In this document: piece by piece, positions 25,690 to 37,154 of the stretch
Layout: each line of letters opens with the position of its first letter
Position numbering within the stretch: the first letter of the stretch is position 1
NCBI GenBank assembly: GCA_030248295.1
Contig: JASANH010001518.1
Span: 248,001-312,000, forward strand
Direction: 5' to 3'
Length of the DNA: 64,000 nt
Source: Mesodorylaimus sp. YZB2_4
Lineage: Eukaryota; Nematoda; Enoplea; Dorylaimida; Dorylaimidae
Translations under genes and position numbers: made by a program
The notes under the pieces: model-generated
Told to the model about the DNA's origin: nothing
The model's database searches: none
The model's input: the letters and a program-made list of their open reading frames with translations, nothing else

Positions 25690-25800
25690 TTAAGCGTGAC
25701 CAATGCGCGCGCTGGTGCAGCTGGTTTGACGTTCGTCTGAGCATGTTGAGCTCGTTGGGGGTTCGATTCCCAGCGATGGAGGTCGGCTCGGAAAAACCTT
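25690..25800 (+). repeat. tRNA-derived SINE-like unit 1
   Basis: A perfect pol III A box (TGGTGCAGCTGG, 25713-25724) and a perfect B box (GGTTCGATTCC, 25760-25770) lie 36 bp apart, as in tRNA genes. The flanks do not form a proper 7-bp acceptor stem, so this is better read as a tRNA-derived SINE head or decayed tRNA than a functional tRNA. Confidence 0.6.
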
Positions 25801-26539
25801 AGCCCCTCTGGCCTTGCAGCCAGGGCATGTGTGACTAACCCAGTCCGTGGAATCGAAAAGCAGTAGCCAGTCTGGGCTGTCGTGGCAGGGGGGCCAACTG
25901 ATCGTGAGTTCAGGGCCCGCCCTGCCATCGTCCGATGCATCCAGTGTCTAGTCCTCATACCGAGACATATAAGGAAGCTGCCCTTTGGCTGGGCCCCACA
26001 CGACCTGCCTTGGAAGGTTTGATTGGTGGCAGGCTAGGCAAAACTGACTCTCCTAAATCGGGCGGAGTTCAAATTAGGCTTAATCGTACCACGATTTGCG
26101 CTAAAGAAACGCTTCTTTGCCTGGGATCGGGTGTGTCATCTTGCATTTCGCTGGCAAACTGGAATTTTTCAATTTTTTCAACTTTTATGGGACAGGCCCC
26201 CGTGCCGCTCTAGTTCCCAGCCAGTGTTTCACCCATAAGCTTGCCAGCAGCCATGATACTGTATCAGAAGCAAGGCCGTGATGGAGTCAACTCTCACTGC
26301 TGGTTCAATCTGACGTCTCGCTAGGAGCACCTCTGCAGAAGGCATCCCGTGCCAGCGTCGGATGATACTGGGCGAGAAGGGAGGGACCTTCCCGATTGGT
26401 GTTCGAGGATCAGTTTTTTGATTCTCCAATTGTTCGGTGTAGGGTGAGTCGCCTAGAACCACGTATGCAAGTCCAGCGGTAAACTTACTGAATCTTTATT
26501 GAAGACCAGTCCCCACTCTGAGTACGGACTTACTAAGCC

Positions 26540-26630
26540 ACCATCCTCAGCCGGAACAGAACTGGGGCCTCCCGGTCAGCGTTGATGGCCAAGAAATGCT
26601 TGAACCAACTGAGCCACAACGGGTCGTCCA
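26540..26630 (-). repeat. tRNA-derived SINE-like unit 2
   Basis: On the minus strand a perfect A box (TGGCTCAGTTGG, plus coordinates 26605-26616) is followed about 41 bp later by a degraded B-box-like AGTTCTGTTCC (26553-26563). It resembles the 5' half of a tRNA but lacks a paired acceptor stem. Confidence 0.4.
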
Positions 26631-27181
26631 AGCTGGCATAGTTGGTTGTGGCAGGGTCTGAACGCAGACTACTCGGCCCTCTAGTGTAGTCACCTGCTTT
26701 TCTAGGCCAGCATGTATAATCCTGCATTTGCCACACACACATCGAGTCGTCTTCCTGCTGCTGCCTGGCGCAGTGCCACTAAACGTAAGTTCTGAATCTG
26801 CTACTTTTATAGTTTGAGAGATTTTTAGCGGACTTGACTTTCCAAGGCAGTAATCATGGCTGTGTTAAAAGCTGCTCTAAATTGGTGGCTCTTACAGTTG
26901 GCAAACACTTCTACATGTCTAGAGGCAGGCGTGACCCTCGTCAGTCGAGCGGCCATGGCGAGTGGAAGAGGATTATTGAATTCCCCTGGCTGGGGGACGT
27001 CAGCCCCTCGGGTTGATGTTTTAGCCGTCCTGCCTTTCTGCAGGCGGCCACCGCGGTCGGTCGCATCGTCTCCCACAGGGAACACTTCCCCCCCCCCCGG
27101 GTTTGATCGGCTGAGCCATCAGGGCATGTTTTGTAGACATTCCGTGCCATCCTCAAACAGGCCGTACGCCCCATCTGGCAG

Positions 27182-27267
27182 ACCGGGGTCGTGGCCTAGC
27201 GGGTTAAGGCGTCTGCCTCTCACGCTGGGTGCGCACTTACAGGGGAGGGCTCGACTCCCGCCTCGGT
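27182..27267 (+). repeat. tRNA-derived SINE-like unit 3
   Basis: An A box (TGGCCTAGCGGG, 27192-27203) and a near-perfect B box (GGCTCGACTCC, 27248-27258, one mismatch) are 44 bp apart. ACCGGGG at 27182 can pair with CCTCGGT near the 3' end, but the stem is offset from the D arm and the anticodon arm is poor. A functional tRNA is therefore unlikely; a SINE or pseudo-tRNA is favoured. Confidence 0.5.
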
Positions 27268-27521
27268 ACAAAATGATTTTCAAATATGTGTTCTTTAGCT
27301 TCGAGTGCGCTGTGAAATCCTTGGCTCGCCCTAGGCCAAACTAGAGTTGACTAGAGGATGGCTCAAGCCACAGGAGCAGTCCCACGCAGTCCACGACGCC
27401 TTGCGATATCGTTTAGTGCCACCACACCACAAGGGCCGTGTAGACTCACAATTCGGGGAGCAGCCGCACGTGCCGGCCGTCAAAGGGGCTCTGAAGGACT
27501 TGAGCCCGAAGTGCTCATAGA

Positions 27522-27653
27522 GCAAGTTCAGACCAGGAACTCTAGACGTTCTCTCGCGATGCCCAACCAGACTAGTCACTCGACCTCGACCTCGCTCTCG
27601 GTCTCGTGCTGGCCCTGACCCAGGAGAGGCGGCCGGTTCCCTGAACCAGTGCA
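27522..27653 (-). repeat. Dispersed repeat, copy in reverse orientation
   Basis: The minus strand from TGCACTGGTTCA at 27653 to the TTCCTGGTCTGAAC block at about 27525 aligns along its length with the plus strand at 61016-61140. Both contain a block of the form GAGACCGAGAGCGAG(G/A)TCGAGGTCGAG at their centre. The sequence is non-coding in both places. Confidence 0.75.
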
Positions 27654-27659
27654 CGAATA

Positions 27660-28800
27660 GGCCAGAGGGCATAGTACATGCCTAGTCCATGCCTATTGCA
27701 GCTGTACAGTGCTTGGCTATGGGTAAAGTATGACATATGACATGACATGACTGTGATCGCGTAACAGAGCCAATCGCATTATCTGCTGAGCAGGGCTCCC
27801 ATTGTTTTATGCTAACCATACGTGCAAGTGAGAAATTGGAGGATGGGCAAGGTAGCACCAACAGCAGTAATGAATTCGAGTGTTAGTCAACAGTTCGCTT
27901 TGTCAAATGCGCGTGATTTGGAAATAGTGACCACGCTGACACACTTTAGCATATTCTATTCGGGCTTTGATTTCGTGCTGGTATGATCCAAAAATCCTAA
28001 AATGTTTTTGACTGCAATGGTGCGAAGAAATATCAGTTAAAGCTGGAAGAAAGTCGAAAGAATGGTAAATTCTAGGCTGTCACCCCAGGTCATCAGATTG
28101 TTTGTGCGTGTCATTCAAAGATGCCACTCGCACTCCACCTACGTGTACCACTCCTTCAAGGGCATTCTCTGCCTCTGATTCACTTGGTCAGCATTGGCCT
28201 GTGTGACGAAGACGTCCACTCGGACCGTCTTCGCTGTCCCCACACAAAAGATCAGTACGAAATCGAAGGACTGGTCACTCAGTTCGGCGCCTTCTCATGA
28301 CGCCGTGGGGGCCCAGATTTGCCATATTAGTCTATGATCCCTATAAAACGCACCATTTCGTTCGTGGCATGGTTCATCCGGTTGGCCCCGTATCACGGTT
28401 TCGGTGCGATGGGATGACAGTAACATTAGGGTTTCTGTCATCGCGTCATTGGCCCTAGTTTCAGAAACCAGAGTTGTAACGGATCCGGTAAGGGGTAGAG
28501 AAATATGTGTGCTGGCGGGAAAAGTGTGTCGTCTCGATTCGGACGGAACTTGTCTTACGTCATTGGAAATTGCGAATGGCTGTTCTAAATAAGAAAGACA
28601 AAAACTGGGTACGTCAGCGTGCCATGTCAAGACCGTTTTCACGGCAACGGGCATTGTTTTCGGACGCGAAGAAGTATCTCAGATGCATCCCCTTGTTACG
28701 TAATGACCACAACGAGCCAGCGAAACGGGCCAGCCGGAAGAGGGGCGTAAATTGGGCGAATGCCTTCGTCGAATTTGGAACATCCGCCAACAACACAGTA
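27660..28800. other. Intergenic stretch upstream of cuticlin A
   Basis: No gene supported. Short ORFs lack domain content. This is presumably the upstream regulatory region of the first cuticlin gene. Confidence 0.4.
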
Positions 28801-28810
28801 CCCGTTTTCG

Positions 28811-28817
28811 TATAAAA
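28811..28817 (+). promoter_or_regulatory. TATA box of cuticlin A
   Basis: TATAAAA lies 104 bp before the ATG at 28915 in the right orientation. The second cuticlin gene has a weaker TTTTAAAAG at about the same distance (near 32012). A shared TATA-type promoter would fit stage-specific high expression; that is inference. Confidence 0.55.
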
Positions 28818-28914
28818 GGACCCGCTGCGTGGATAAGAACACAGTCCAGGTCCAAGTGTCTGAGCAAAGCGCATCTCTTTCTGCCCCTACGATCAGCGCT
28901 GATCACGGCCGATC

Positions 28915-30662
28915 ATGTTCAAAGCCAGTCTCAAGTTTCTGCTGCTCGCCTATTGCTCTAGCTCCGTGCTGACCATCCCCATCGACAACGGGGTTGAGGG
29001 CGATCCCGAAATCGAGTGCGCTGCCAACAGCATCACCGTCAACTTCAATACCAGGAACGACTTCAATGGCCATGTCTATGTGAAAGGAAGATTCAATGAG
29101 CCCGGATGCAAAACCGATGAGGGCGGCCGACGAGTGGCCGGTCTCAAGATCGGCTTCGATGAGTGCGGCACCCAACGTTCCAGAAGCCTCAACCCAAAGG
29201 GCGTTTTTGTCTCCAACACGGTAAGCACTAGTGCTGAAGCCTTGCATAGAATGCATTTTACACTATCCCCTGTTTCAGGTGGTCATCACGTTCCACCCTC
29301 AGTTTTTGACCAAGGTAGACAGGGCCTACACTGTTCAGTGCTTTTATATGGAAGCCGACAAGACGGTCAGCCAAGACTTAGAAGTGTCCGAAATTACGAC
29401 GGCTGCTTTCCAAACGCAGACGGTTCCCATGCCTCTTTGCCAGTACGACATTTTGGAAGGTGGTCCCGAAGGTCAACCCGTCAAGTTTGCTACCATTGGC
29501 CAACAAGTCTACCACAAATGGACATGCGTGACCGAAACCACGGACATCTTCTGCGCTGTCGTCCACAGCTGCTTCGTTGATGACGGTGCTGGAAATCACC
29601 AACCACTCTTGGATGAAAATGGATGCTCCATCGACAAATTCTTGCTGCAAAACTTGGAGTACCCATCCGACCTGATGGCTGGTAAGCCGCCAGATGGGTC
29701 AGCTGAGACTCTAGGATAACCAGTTCTGTCATGTTCTAGGTCGCGAAGCCCACGTGTTCAAGTACGCCGACAAGCCAGCATTGTTCTTCCAATGCCAAGT
29801 GACCATCTCAATCAAGGAACCAGGAGAACAGTGCGCTCGTCCTCAGTGCGGCGAAGCCCCTGGCATTGCCGCTGCTCCAGCTCCTCCCGCTCCTCCACCG
29901 GGATCGGCTCCTCCGCGCGCAAGCTCGCCTCGACCAGCTTCGGCTCAACCGCCTTCTCCACGACCAGCTCCACGTGGCTCCAGCCCGAGACCAGCGGCGG
30001 CTGTCGTTGGACCATTGGGAGGCCGAGGCCTTTTCATTGCTCCACTTCAATCCCTTTTGGGTGGCTCTGCTGCAGTGACTACCAGACTGGCCCCCGCCAT
30101 AGTCGCCTCCGTTCCACCGTCCACCCCCGGACCCATCGCCTCCCGCCCTACCGCCTCCCGCCCACCACCACCACCAGCGTCTGGAAGTGCCCCTAACGCT
30201 TCCGTTCCCGCCCTTCCTGCGCCCGCCAGCTCCCTCCCTCCCCGCCCAGCCACATCGCCTCGTCCAATCATCGATATTGTGAGCCCGGATCAACTGAACG
30301 TGCCTCTCAATTTGGCTGCACCATCACCAGCGGAAGGTGGATTCGACTTCCCCGACCGACGACGCCGCGCGAAGAGATCACCAGCGCCCACGTCTGTGGC
30401 AGGTACGTGGGATCTGAGGGCCCAACCAATCACTGCCTTGGACATCGACGATGACATCTTGGATGATTCGCTCTCCCGACGGCTGTCTAAGCAACGAAAC
30501 GGCGCCTTCGCATTGGAGCAGGTGCTCGATAAACGGCACACACAACCAGAATTCTGTCTTTCACCTGTTTCATTCGGACTTTTCCTAGCCTTCATTATTG
30601 CCTTCTCCATATTCACGGCCACCGTAGGCATATTCCACTGCCTTCGGAGGTCCTCCAAGTAG
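28915..30662 (+). CDS. Cuticlin-like ZP-domain protein A
   Basis: Exons 28915-29220, 29279-29681 and 29740-30662 encode 543 aa. A signal peptide (FLLLAYCSSSVLT) precedes the nematode cuticlin ZP domain (residues about 23-260): IDNGVEGDPEIEC, then SITVNFNTRNDFNGHVYVKG, SLNPKGVFVS, VITFHPQFLTKVDRAY, CFYMEADKTV and FKYADKPALFFQCQV. These closely match C. elegans CUT-1-type sequences. A Pro/Ala/Ser-rich linker of about 180 residues follows, then a furin-type site (RRRRAKR), an acidic stretch and a C-terminal TM helix before a short basic tail. The layout fits a secreted, furin-released cuticle polymer subunit. The linker is much longer than in neighbour B. An AATAAA signal lies at 31016-31021. 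Confidence 0.93.
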
Positions 30663-32109
30663 TCGCCTGTTCGAGAATACGTGCATTGCAGGGTCTAGTC
30701 CGTCGTTTGTATATGCTATGTGCATCGACCCCGTTCGTGTTAGTTGCGCTGAGTGTTCTTGCCCAGTGACTGAATTAGGCAGCGCTCAACTAACACAACA
30801 GTTGCTTTACCGTCTCTTATGTGTGTACGTATTATATACATACCGTATTTAGCAATCCGACCCAACCGGACCGCTCGCTTACACGTCTAACGGGTGTGTC
30901 TAATCCGTGTTGGATTACTAGAATCCGTGTATTCTTGCTGCTTGGAATGATTTCCGTTTGTCATCTTTCTGATTGACCAAACGCGAGACCTCCGTTAGCG
31001 ATTCTGTCGCTTATGAATAAAGTGAAATTGAAAGTGCTGTTGTATGTTCCTGACAGAGAAGACATCACATCTTGGTCAACACACAGCAGTATCGTCCCAG
31101 TTAAGAATGAGTATCACGCAGTAAGTAGAACAGAAGTCATCCATACTCACAATGCGCATACAGAAAACTGGAGCAACTAAACGGGTGCTCGCCTACCTAC
31201 TTATCCCCATATTCCAGACTGTTTTTTGGTTAAACTATGCCAACAAAGATGTTATCTTTTGTCTGAAAATAGTTTCCTCATTTTGTAGACCCGCATTTTT
31301 GGACCCGTTTTAACTCAGTGTGGTAAAATTTCACTCCGGCCTTTACCAGCCTAAAAAGTCAGGTTTGTGTAAAATTGAAAGGGGAAGTAGTCCGAAAAGC
31401 TGATTTTGTCGATTCCCCACTTTTCTCTTCCTATCAGATTTCGCCGCCTCTGACCGTAACGGTATGGTACTCGCTTTCTGTTTTAGTCCTTGCTTTTTGG
31501 CCGACTCCCACGCTCAGCATGTTCCAAATTCCACTCCCTCCCACCCGCTCGATGCCCAATGGTTTGGGTAAGTGCCCCTGAGCGAGATAACCACGTATTA
31601 GGGAGGTCAGGGGGCAGTGCTGCAACTACGGTCCATGTGGCCAGACCATATCAGATCAAATTTGTATGTCGGAAAGAGAACAAACGACGCGCCAAAAATG
31701 GAGTAGGTACGTTCTTGAACATTGCGAAACTGTCCTTTTTCAAGGCGACGGCAAGGTGCGCACGTTTTCGCCCAAAACGTGTCCCTGTACGTGGGAAAGG
31801 TGATGGGTTAAGGAAAAGCGGTCAATCGGTTGGCTCGAAACGGAGCAGACGCGTATTGGATAGATGACGGCGTGGGAGAGGAAAGGGCGAAGGTGCTGAC
31901 ACCAAATTAGGCGTTGCCTTCCTGCGCCAAATAGAGCAAGGTGATGAAGGCCGATCAACCCAGTCTCTAATTTTCTTACACCTTCCTACGCTGGTAATAA
32001 GGTTAGAATAATTTTAAAAGGGGCCCATCGAGGCGACTTGGTGCAGTGAGCCATGTTAGGATCAGTCAGCAGGCGCAGTCCGTTCCAGCTCTGGCTCGAG
32101 TTTACCTAC
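30663..32109. other. 3' UTR of cuticlin A and spacer to cuticlin B
   Basis: Contains a polyadenylation signal AATAAA at 31016-31021, 354 nt after the cuticlin A stop. The rest is spacer; ORFs at 31375-31867 show no domain or splice support. The TATA-like TTTTAAAAG near 32012 is the probable core promoter of cuticlin B. Confidence 0.55.
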
Positions 32110-33610
32110 ATGGACTCTCTGTTGTGTGCTCTGTTCGCATTGCTTGTCTCCAGCGTGCATTCTATCCCCATCGATAACGGAGTGGAAGGCGAGCCGGAAA
32201 TCGAATGCGGGGCTACGTCAATTACTGTCAGCTTCAACACCAGGAACAACTTCGAGGGCCATGTGTACGTGATTGGACGGTACAACGAGGAAGGATGCAG
32301 GAACGACGAGGGTGGAAACCGAGTCGGCTTTATCAAGCTGGGTTTTGATAAGTGCGGGACAGAGAGGCAAAGGTCGCTCAACCCGAGAGGCATATTCGTC
32401 ACTACGACTGTGGTCATCACCTTTCATCCTCAGGTACTGTACGATCCATTGTCCTGGCACGATGCGGGTCCTCTAATCTTCTCACTTTCAGTTCCTGACC
32501 AAAGTAGACCGGGCTTATCGTGTGCAGTGCTTCTACATGGAGTCGGACAAGACAGTTAGCCAGGATCTGGAGGTGTCCGAGATCACGACCGCCTTCCAAA
32601 CGCAGACAGTTCCTATGCCCGTGTGCACATACCAAATACTCGATGGCGGGCCTAATGGTCAGCCCATTAAATTCGCCAATATTGGTCAGCAGGTTTACCA
32701 TAAATGGAACTGCGTGACAGAAACGACAGACATCTTTTGTGCCATCGTGCACAGCTGCTTCGTCGACGATGCTAGCGGTAGCCGCGTCCAATTGCTGGAC
32801 CAAAACGGGTGCGCCTTAGATCGCTACCTATTGCAGAATTTGGAGTATTCGTCCGATCTTATGGCTGGTAAGAAACCAACAGGTGTGATGCCGAAAATGA
32901 GGCCATGCTGATCACGCGTTGGATACGAGTCATGCACTCGGGTGCCGATTACGGGCAACTCTTGCACTGACCTAGTTTCGTTTTTAGGTCAAGAAGCCCA
33001 CGTCTTCAAATATGCGGACAAACCCGCCCTCTTTTTTCAATGCCAAATATCGATAAGTATCAAAGAGCCTAACCAGGAATGTCCGCGTCCACAATGCGCA
33101 GCTCCGGGTGGAGCAGGCGCTGGTGGTGCTGCCGTGCAGCCGGGTATCGCCGAGTCGATTTCGTCTCCGACTCGTACAATAAGCACTAACAAAGCAGTGC
33201 CTCGACCATCCCCGGTCGCTGCACCAGCACCATCTCCTCCCGCCCCGCTGGCTACCAATGCCACCGCAAAAGCAGCCCGAAGGCGAACATTCGATTTTCC
33301 ATTCCGCTTCCGCCGATTCAAACGAGACGCATGGGAAAGAATCGAAGAAGAGATTGGAGTGTGGGACGTGCAATCGCAAGTGATCACTGCCTTGGATTTG
33401 GGAGACCCGTCCGAGTTGAACTACCGACGACCTCCAGCAGTCAGCGGAGCGTGGACATACGAGCACGAGGACGAGTCCCAGGCCAGCCTGTTCTGCCTGT
33501 CACCACAATGGTTCTTCACAATTACATTCTTGGCAGTAAGCACTTCAGTGGCCACAACCGCCTTCGTGCTAATCATATGGGCTAGGAAACGCAGAGGTGG
33601 AAGGAAATAG
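32110..33610 (+). CDS. Cuticlin-like ZP-domain protein B
   Basis: Exons 32110-32433, 32492-32867 and 32988-33610 encode 440 aa. ATG 32110 (MDSLLCALFALLVSSVHS) is preferred over the upstream in-frame ATG 32053 because it directly begins a signal peptide. The ZP domain carries the cuticlin signature (IPIDNGVEGEPEIECG, FNTRNNFEGHVYVIG, SLNPRGIFVTTTVVITFHPQ, DRAYRVQCFYMESDKTVSQ, QEAHVFKYADKPALFFQCQ). A shorter Ala/Pro linker, a furin-like RRFKRD site and a C-terminal TM helix (FFTITFLAVSTSVATTAFV) with a basic tail follow. It is a tandem paralogue of gene A, probably co-expressed. Intron 2 is in the same place, but intron 1 lies nine codons downstream of the gene A position. Confidence 0.93.
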
Positions 33611-33923
33611 GATACGATTATGCCATATCTCAAATTCTAGATGATAATTCTGTTTTAATGTACATACGATGCTGTAGCAATGTTGATGTTGATCAACACT
33701 CAATGTTGATCACACGAGTGCGCCCTGCCAGCAACTATTCCATGCAAGAATCTATCGATGCTCTTTGTGTTGTCTCACCACTATCGGACAGCCACTGATC
33801 CCAGAGTTTGATCGATTCCAACTTTACAATGCAGCCAGCGACAAGCCCACTCTCGCTGTGCACAGTATGTTGAGTATACTCCCTCATTCCTCGTTTTTTG
33901 TTCGACCTGCTGAACGGGCACGG

Positions 33924-34091
33924 CTACTCTATGCTCTCGGGAAAATGTAATTTAACGCGTTGACCATCACTCTCTTCTTTGCTCTCATCGAGAACAGTCG
34001 GTCGACGTTTTCTCTCCTTTTCCTCAACTCGTCTCGTCTCCGCTTCTTTTTGCAATTGCACTAGAATATCATCAAGACCACATAGGCCTAC
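33924..34091 (-). CDS. Possible small charged protein or exon
   Basis: The minus-strand frame from ATG 34091 (MVGLCGLDDILVQLQKEAET) to a stop at 33924 encodes about 56 highly charged residues resembling a helix with KERKRRP and DESKEESDGQR runs. Composition looks coding, but no domain or neighbouring exon was found. Confidence 0.3.
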   Translation of the reverse strand, partial: VGLCGLDDILVQLQKEAETRRVEEKERKRRPTVLDESKEESDGQRVKLHFPESIE

Positions 34092-34475
34092 CATTTGAAG
34101 AATAGAACCACGTTGTTTTTTCAAGGCTCACAGACAGAAGGCCGGATCAGCTAGTCTAACCGTAGGGATCTCGACTGCTCAACATCACAGCATCACTGAC
34201 GACAAATTTACCTTGCTCTTTTGAAGACGCTATAGATTTAAGAAATGCCTAACATGCATAGAGTTGTGCGGATCTTCTTTGAACACGCACTGCAGAAACT
34301 AACGTTAGAGCCAACCACAGTCAAGTATCCCAAATTTTGAAATAAGATAAATAGCTCCGACTATGTCTGCAAGGAGTGGGAAAGCAGAAAAGCAGCGATT
34401 TGGGTGGGGCATGAACGGACGGATTTTCCAAGAGGACATTCCTTGTTTGGATTTCATCAACGGTTGCAAGAAACA

Positions 34476-36942
34476 ATGGACGATTCAATTATACTTCTGG
34501 ACGAGGCATCTAATGATCGAATAGTGGAATCCTCGAACGTTCGTGCCACAAGTTCTGGCTGTCAGGGAGACGAGGACGACGATTTCCTTGTGCCACTGCC
34601 ACAACTGGACGACGATCTGAGCGACAATGACGACGATTACAATAAATTTTTAGCTTCTCAGCCGATCAAAAAATCGAATAAAACGCGAACTAGAAAATCG
34701 GATGAGAAACTCAAAGAAAAAGAGGCTGCTGCTGAGAAAAGAGCCGAGGCGAAAGCTTTGAAGGTAAGACTTCTCCGGTTCGGGAGAATTGGGCCACTTA
34801 TTATCAGCGAACGGACTTCGTGATTGTTGCCATGAAAGGCTTGGGTAACCAATGTATATGGGCAATATACGGGTGCTTGGGTAATTTGTAAACATCAAAA
34901 TTTCCCGCTATTTTGAAATTCAAATTTTTGACGGGGAACAATTCTCGCCACTGCTCACGGTAAATATGCGATAACGGGACCTTCTAGGGATCATTCACTC
35001 CTTTTTGCTGAATCCGTCATCTTAGGGGTAAAACATCTTTTACTCGAGACTCACGATGAGGGGTCCAGGTTATTGACACCTCTTTAGCGCAAGCTCAGGA
35101 TTTACTGACCCTGACCTTTTCCTTTCTGCTCTCCATCGATCGATTTTGTTTTGAATCCTTCACTGCGCTATGCCAGTGTAATCAGTTTCTTGCGAACTTA
35201 TTGAACTCCAGGCTTCAAAATTTTGAAGGAAAAACTGTTTCGTCAGTTGGATGTCCCAGCACGGCTTTGCTTCTTGTGTTGTTTCCAAACAACTTTTGAC
35301 ATGTTATTTGCTTGAATTCCACCAAACCTTTCTCCCAATAAAAAATTCTTGAAAAATTTTACCACACTGCGGTAGCTGCTGGATCGATAAAAAAACGCAA
35401 GCTGTGCAGGCCATTTTTGGGGAATGTGAAGTAACTGACAGTAAATTGAATGTAAATTCGAACCAGGCGATGTTAGACGCAGCAAAAATTATTGAGTTTT
35501 CCCGCCAATTTTTGAGTTTTCGGGAATTTAAATATTTGATCTATTTTGCCATAGAAATTTTGTAGACGGTACTGTATGTGCAGTATATGCCAAGATAGTA
35601 AAATCAAGGCTTTCTTTGTAAACTTGCGCGTCGATACTCGAGTAAAAGTTTTCTTTCGCACTGCATCCTGCACTCTGTCCAGTTGATATGGTTTCCAGAA
35701 TTTTCCGAAATCTGTCTCTCCTGTTGTTCTCAAGAATTGATGTCCCTCGCATCCTGCACTCTGTCCAGTTGATATGGTTTCCAGAATTTTCCGAAATCTG
35801 TCTCTCCTGTTGTTTTGTCATGTTCATCGTCTAATCTTTTTCAGGTCGCTCAACAGCTCGAACGAAAAGCGCTCGTCGAACAAAAGAAAAAGGAGCGCCT
35901 GGAATTGCGTTTGGCCAAAGAAGCGGAGAAACGTTTGAAAAAGCAAAAGCGACTAGCCACTCAAGCTCGACAACCGAAATCATTGATCAAAGCAATCATG
36001 ATCTCAATCGATAAACGAATCCAAAAGTTAGGAAATATGGAAGCATTCGAACAACAAGCCTGTGAAAATTTGATCAATCCACAGGAACCAGTAGCTGTAG
36101 AATTCGTCGATGCCGATATTCCTTATTCGATCACGTGGCAACTTCCAGAAACGTTGGACGCTCCTGATCAGAATTTGCCATCATCTGAAATCATCATCGT
36201 TCTTCCAGTCGTGGAATTGGTCAATTTGGTTCACGGTACTGTGATCAAGGACGAGCTATCGAATTTGCTGTCGTATTTCCGCAACCTAAAGGAGAAAACG
36301 GGCAAGAAGATCATTTTAATTATTCTCGGTCTGGATGGCTATGCGCTCAACTATAAAACGTTACGCAATCGACAGTTCCGTCAACAATGCGGCGATACTG
36401 AAGCGAATGCTAATTCTATGAAAGGACTAAAAGCTTTCGATGGTCTCAAATCGATCGTCAGTTTCGAGGAAATCGATCGCGCCTTGGTCGATCTGCAAAT
36501 GACAATCAATGTGCCTCATATGAATGCCAGTGATTTAGTCGAATTAGCCGTCCTCGTACAACATTTTACAAAGGCCATAGCTGAGAAACCAGAAAAGAAA
36601 CGAAAGTTAGCCGCTCAAGCAGATGTCGGCTGGTTGGAGCTGGGACCATTCAAGGCTTTGAAACTGGGCGAAGACGGAAGTGGACGGAGAGAATTGTGGA
36701 GAAGAATGATAATGCAAAGTTTTTCTCGCCAAGATCCTTCATTTTCGGATGCTGTTGTCGAGAATTATGGGAATCCACGATTATTGCGCAAAGCATATGG
36801 TCAGTGCGACAGTGTTGAATTGGCAAAGAATTTATTAATTAATTTGGACAGTAGCGGTCGTCGGCGACTCGAGGCATCTAGACGTGTGCATATGGTATTC
36901 ACTTGCCGCGATCCAGAAGCAATTGTCGATCGTGACAAGTAA
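34476..36942 (+). CDS. EME1: EME1 (crossover junction endonuclease subunit)
   Basis: Two exons, 34476-34763 and 35845-36942, encode 461 aa in phase across a 1,081-bp intron. Residues 1-95 are acidic then Lys/Glu-rich. An alanine/lysine coiled region leads into a degenerate XPF/ERCC4-type fold (IPYSITWQLPE, IIIVLPVVELVNLVHGTVI, KKIILIILGLDGYALNYK, VSFEEIDRALVDLQM), lacking the ERKxxxD catalytic signature, as expected for the non-catalytic partner of MUS81. The C-terminal third is the tandem helix-hairpin-helix region (WRRMIMQSFSRQDPSFS, VVENYGNPRLLRKAY, EASRRVHMVFTC). Human EME1 is about 570 aa, so the disordered N-terminus is shorter here. MUS81-EME1 cuts branched recombination intermediates. 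AATAAA at 37027-37032 is the likely polyadenylation signal. Confidence 0.88.
35663..35814. repeat. Perfect 66-bp tandem duplication in EME1 intron
   Basis: 35663-35728 and 35749-35814 are identical over 66 bp, with 20 bp between them. The second copy ends about 30 bp before the EME1 exon 2 acceptor. Identity implies a recent event or an assembly artefact. Confidence 0.9.
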
Positions 36943-37154
36943 TGCCTTTTTGGTTTCAGTGCTTTGATTCGTGTTCAGGACACAACAGCACATCTTCTAA
37001 CTCTGATTAACAATTGAGAAAGAAAGATAATAAAGAATAAAAAGTGGAACAAATACCGCACAAATGCTGAAGAAGTTAAAATCGAATAAGAAAAAAAACC
37101 ATTAAAATGCTGAACATGATCATCATCGATCGATTCAGAAAATTTAAGATTCTT

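Noticed and set aside
27182..27267. Functional tRNA gene
   Set aside because: Has A and B boxes and a 7-bp complementary end pair, but D-arm spacing and the anticodon arm do not fold properly; kept as a tRNA-derived repeat.
26856..27344. 162-codon plus-strand ORF
   Set aside because: Crosses a SINE-like unit and a poly-C tract; no coding signature.
29808..30293. 161-codon Trp/Gly/Arg-rich minus-strand ORF
   Set aside because: Mirror of the proline-rich linker of cuticlin A; low-complexity antisense frame.
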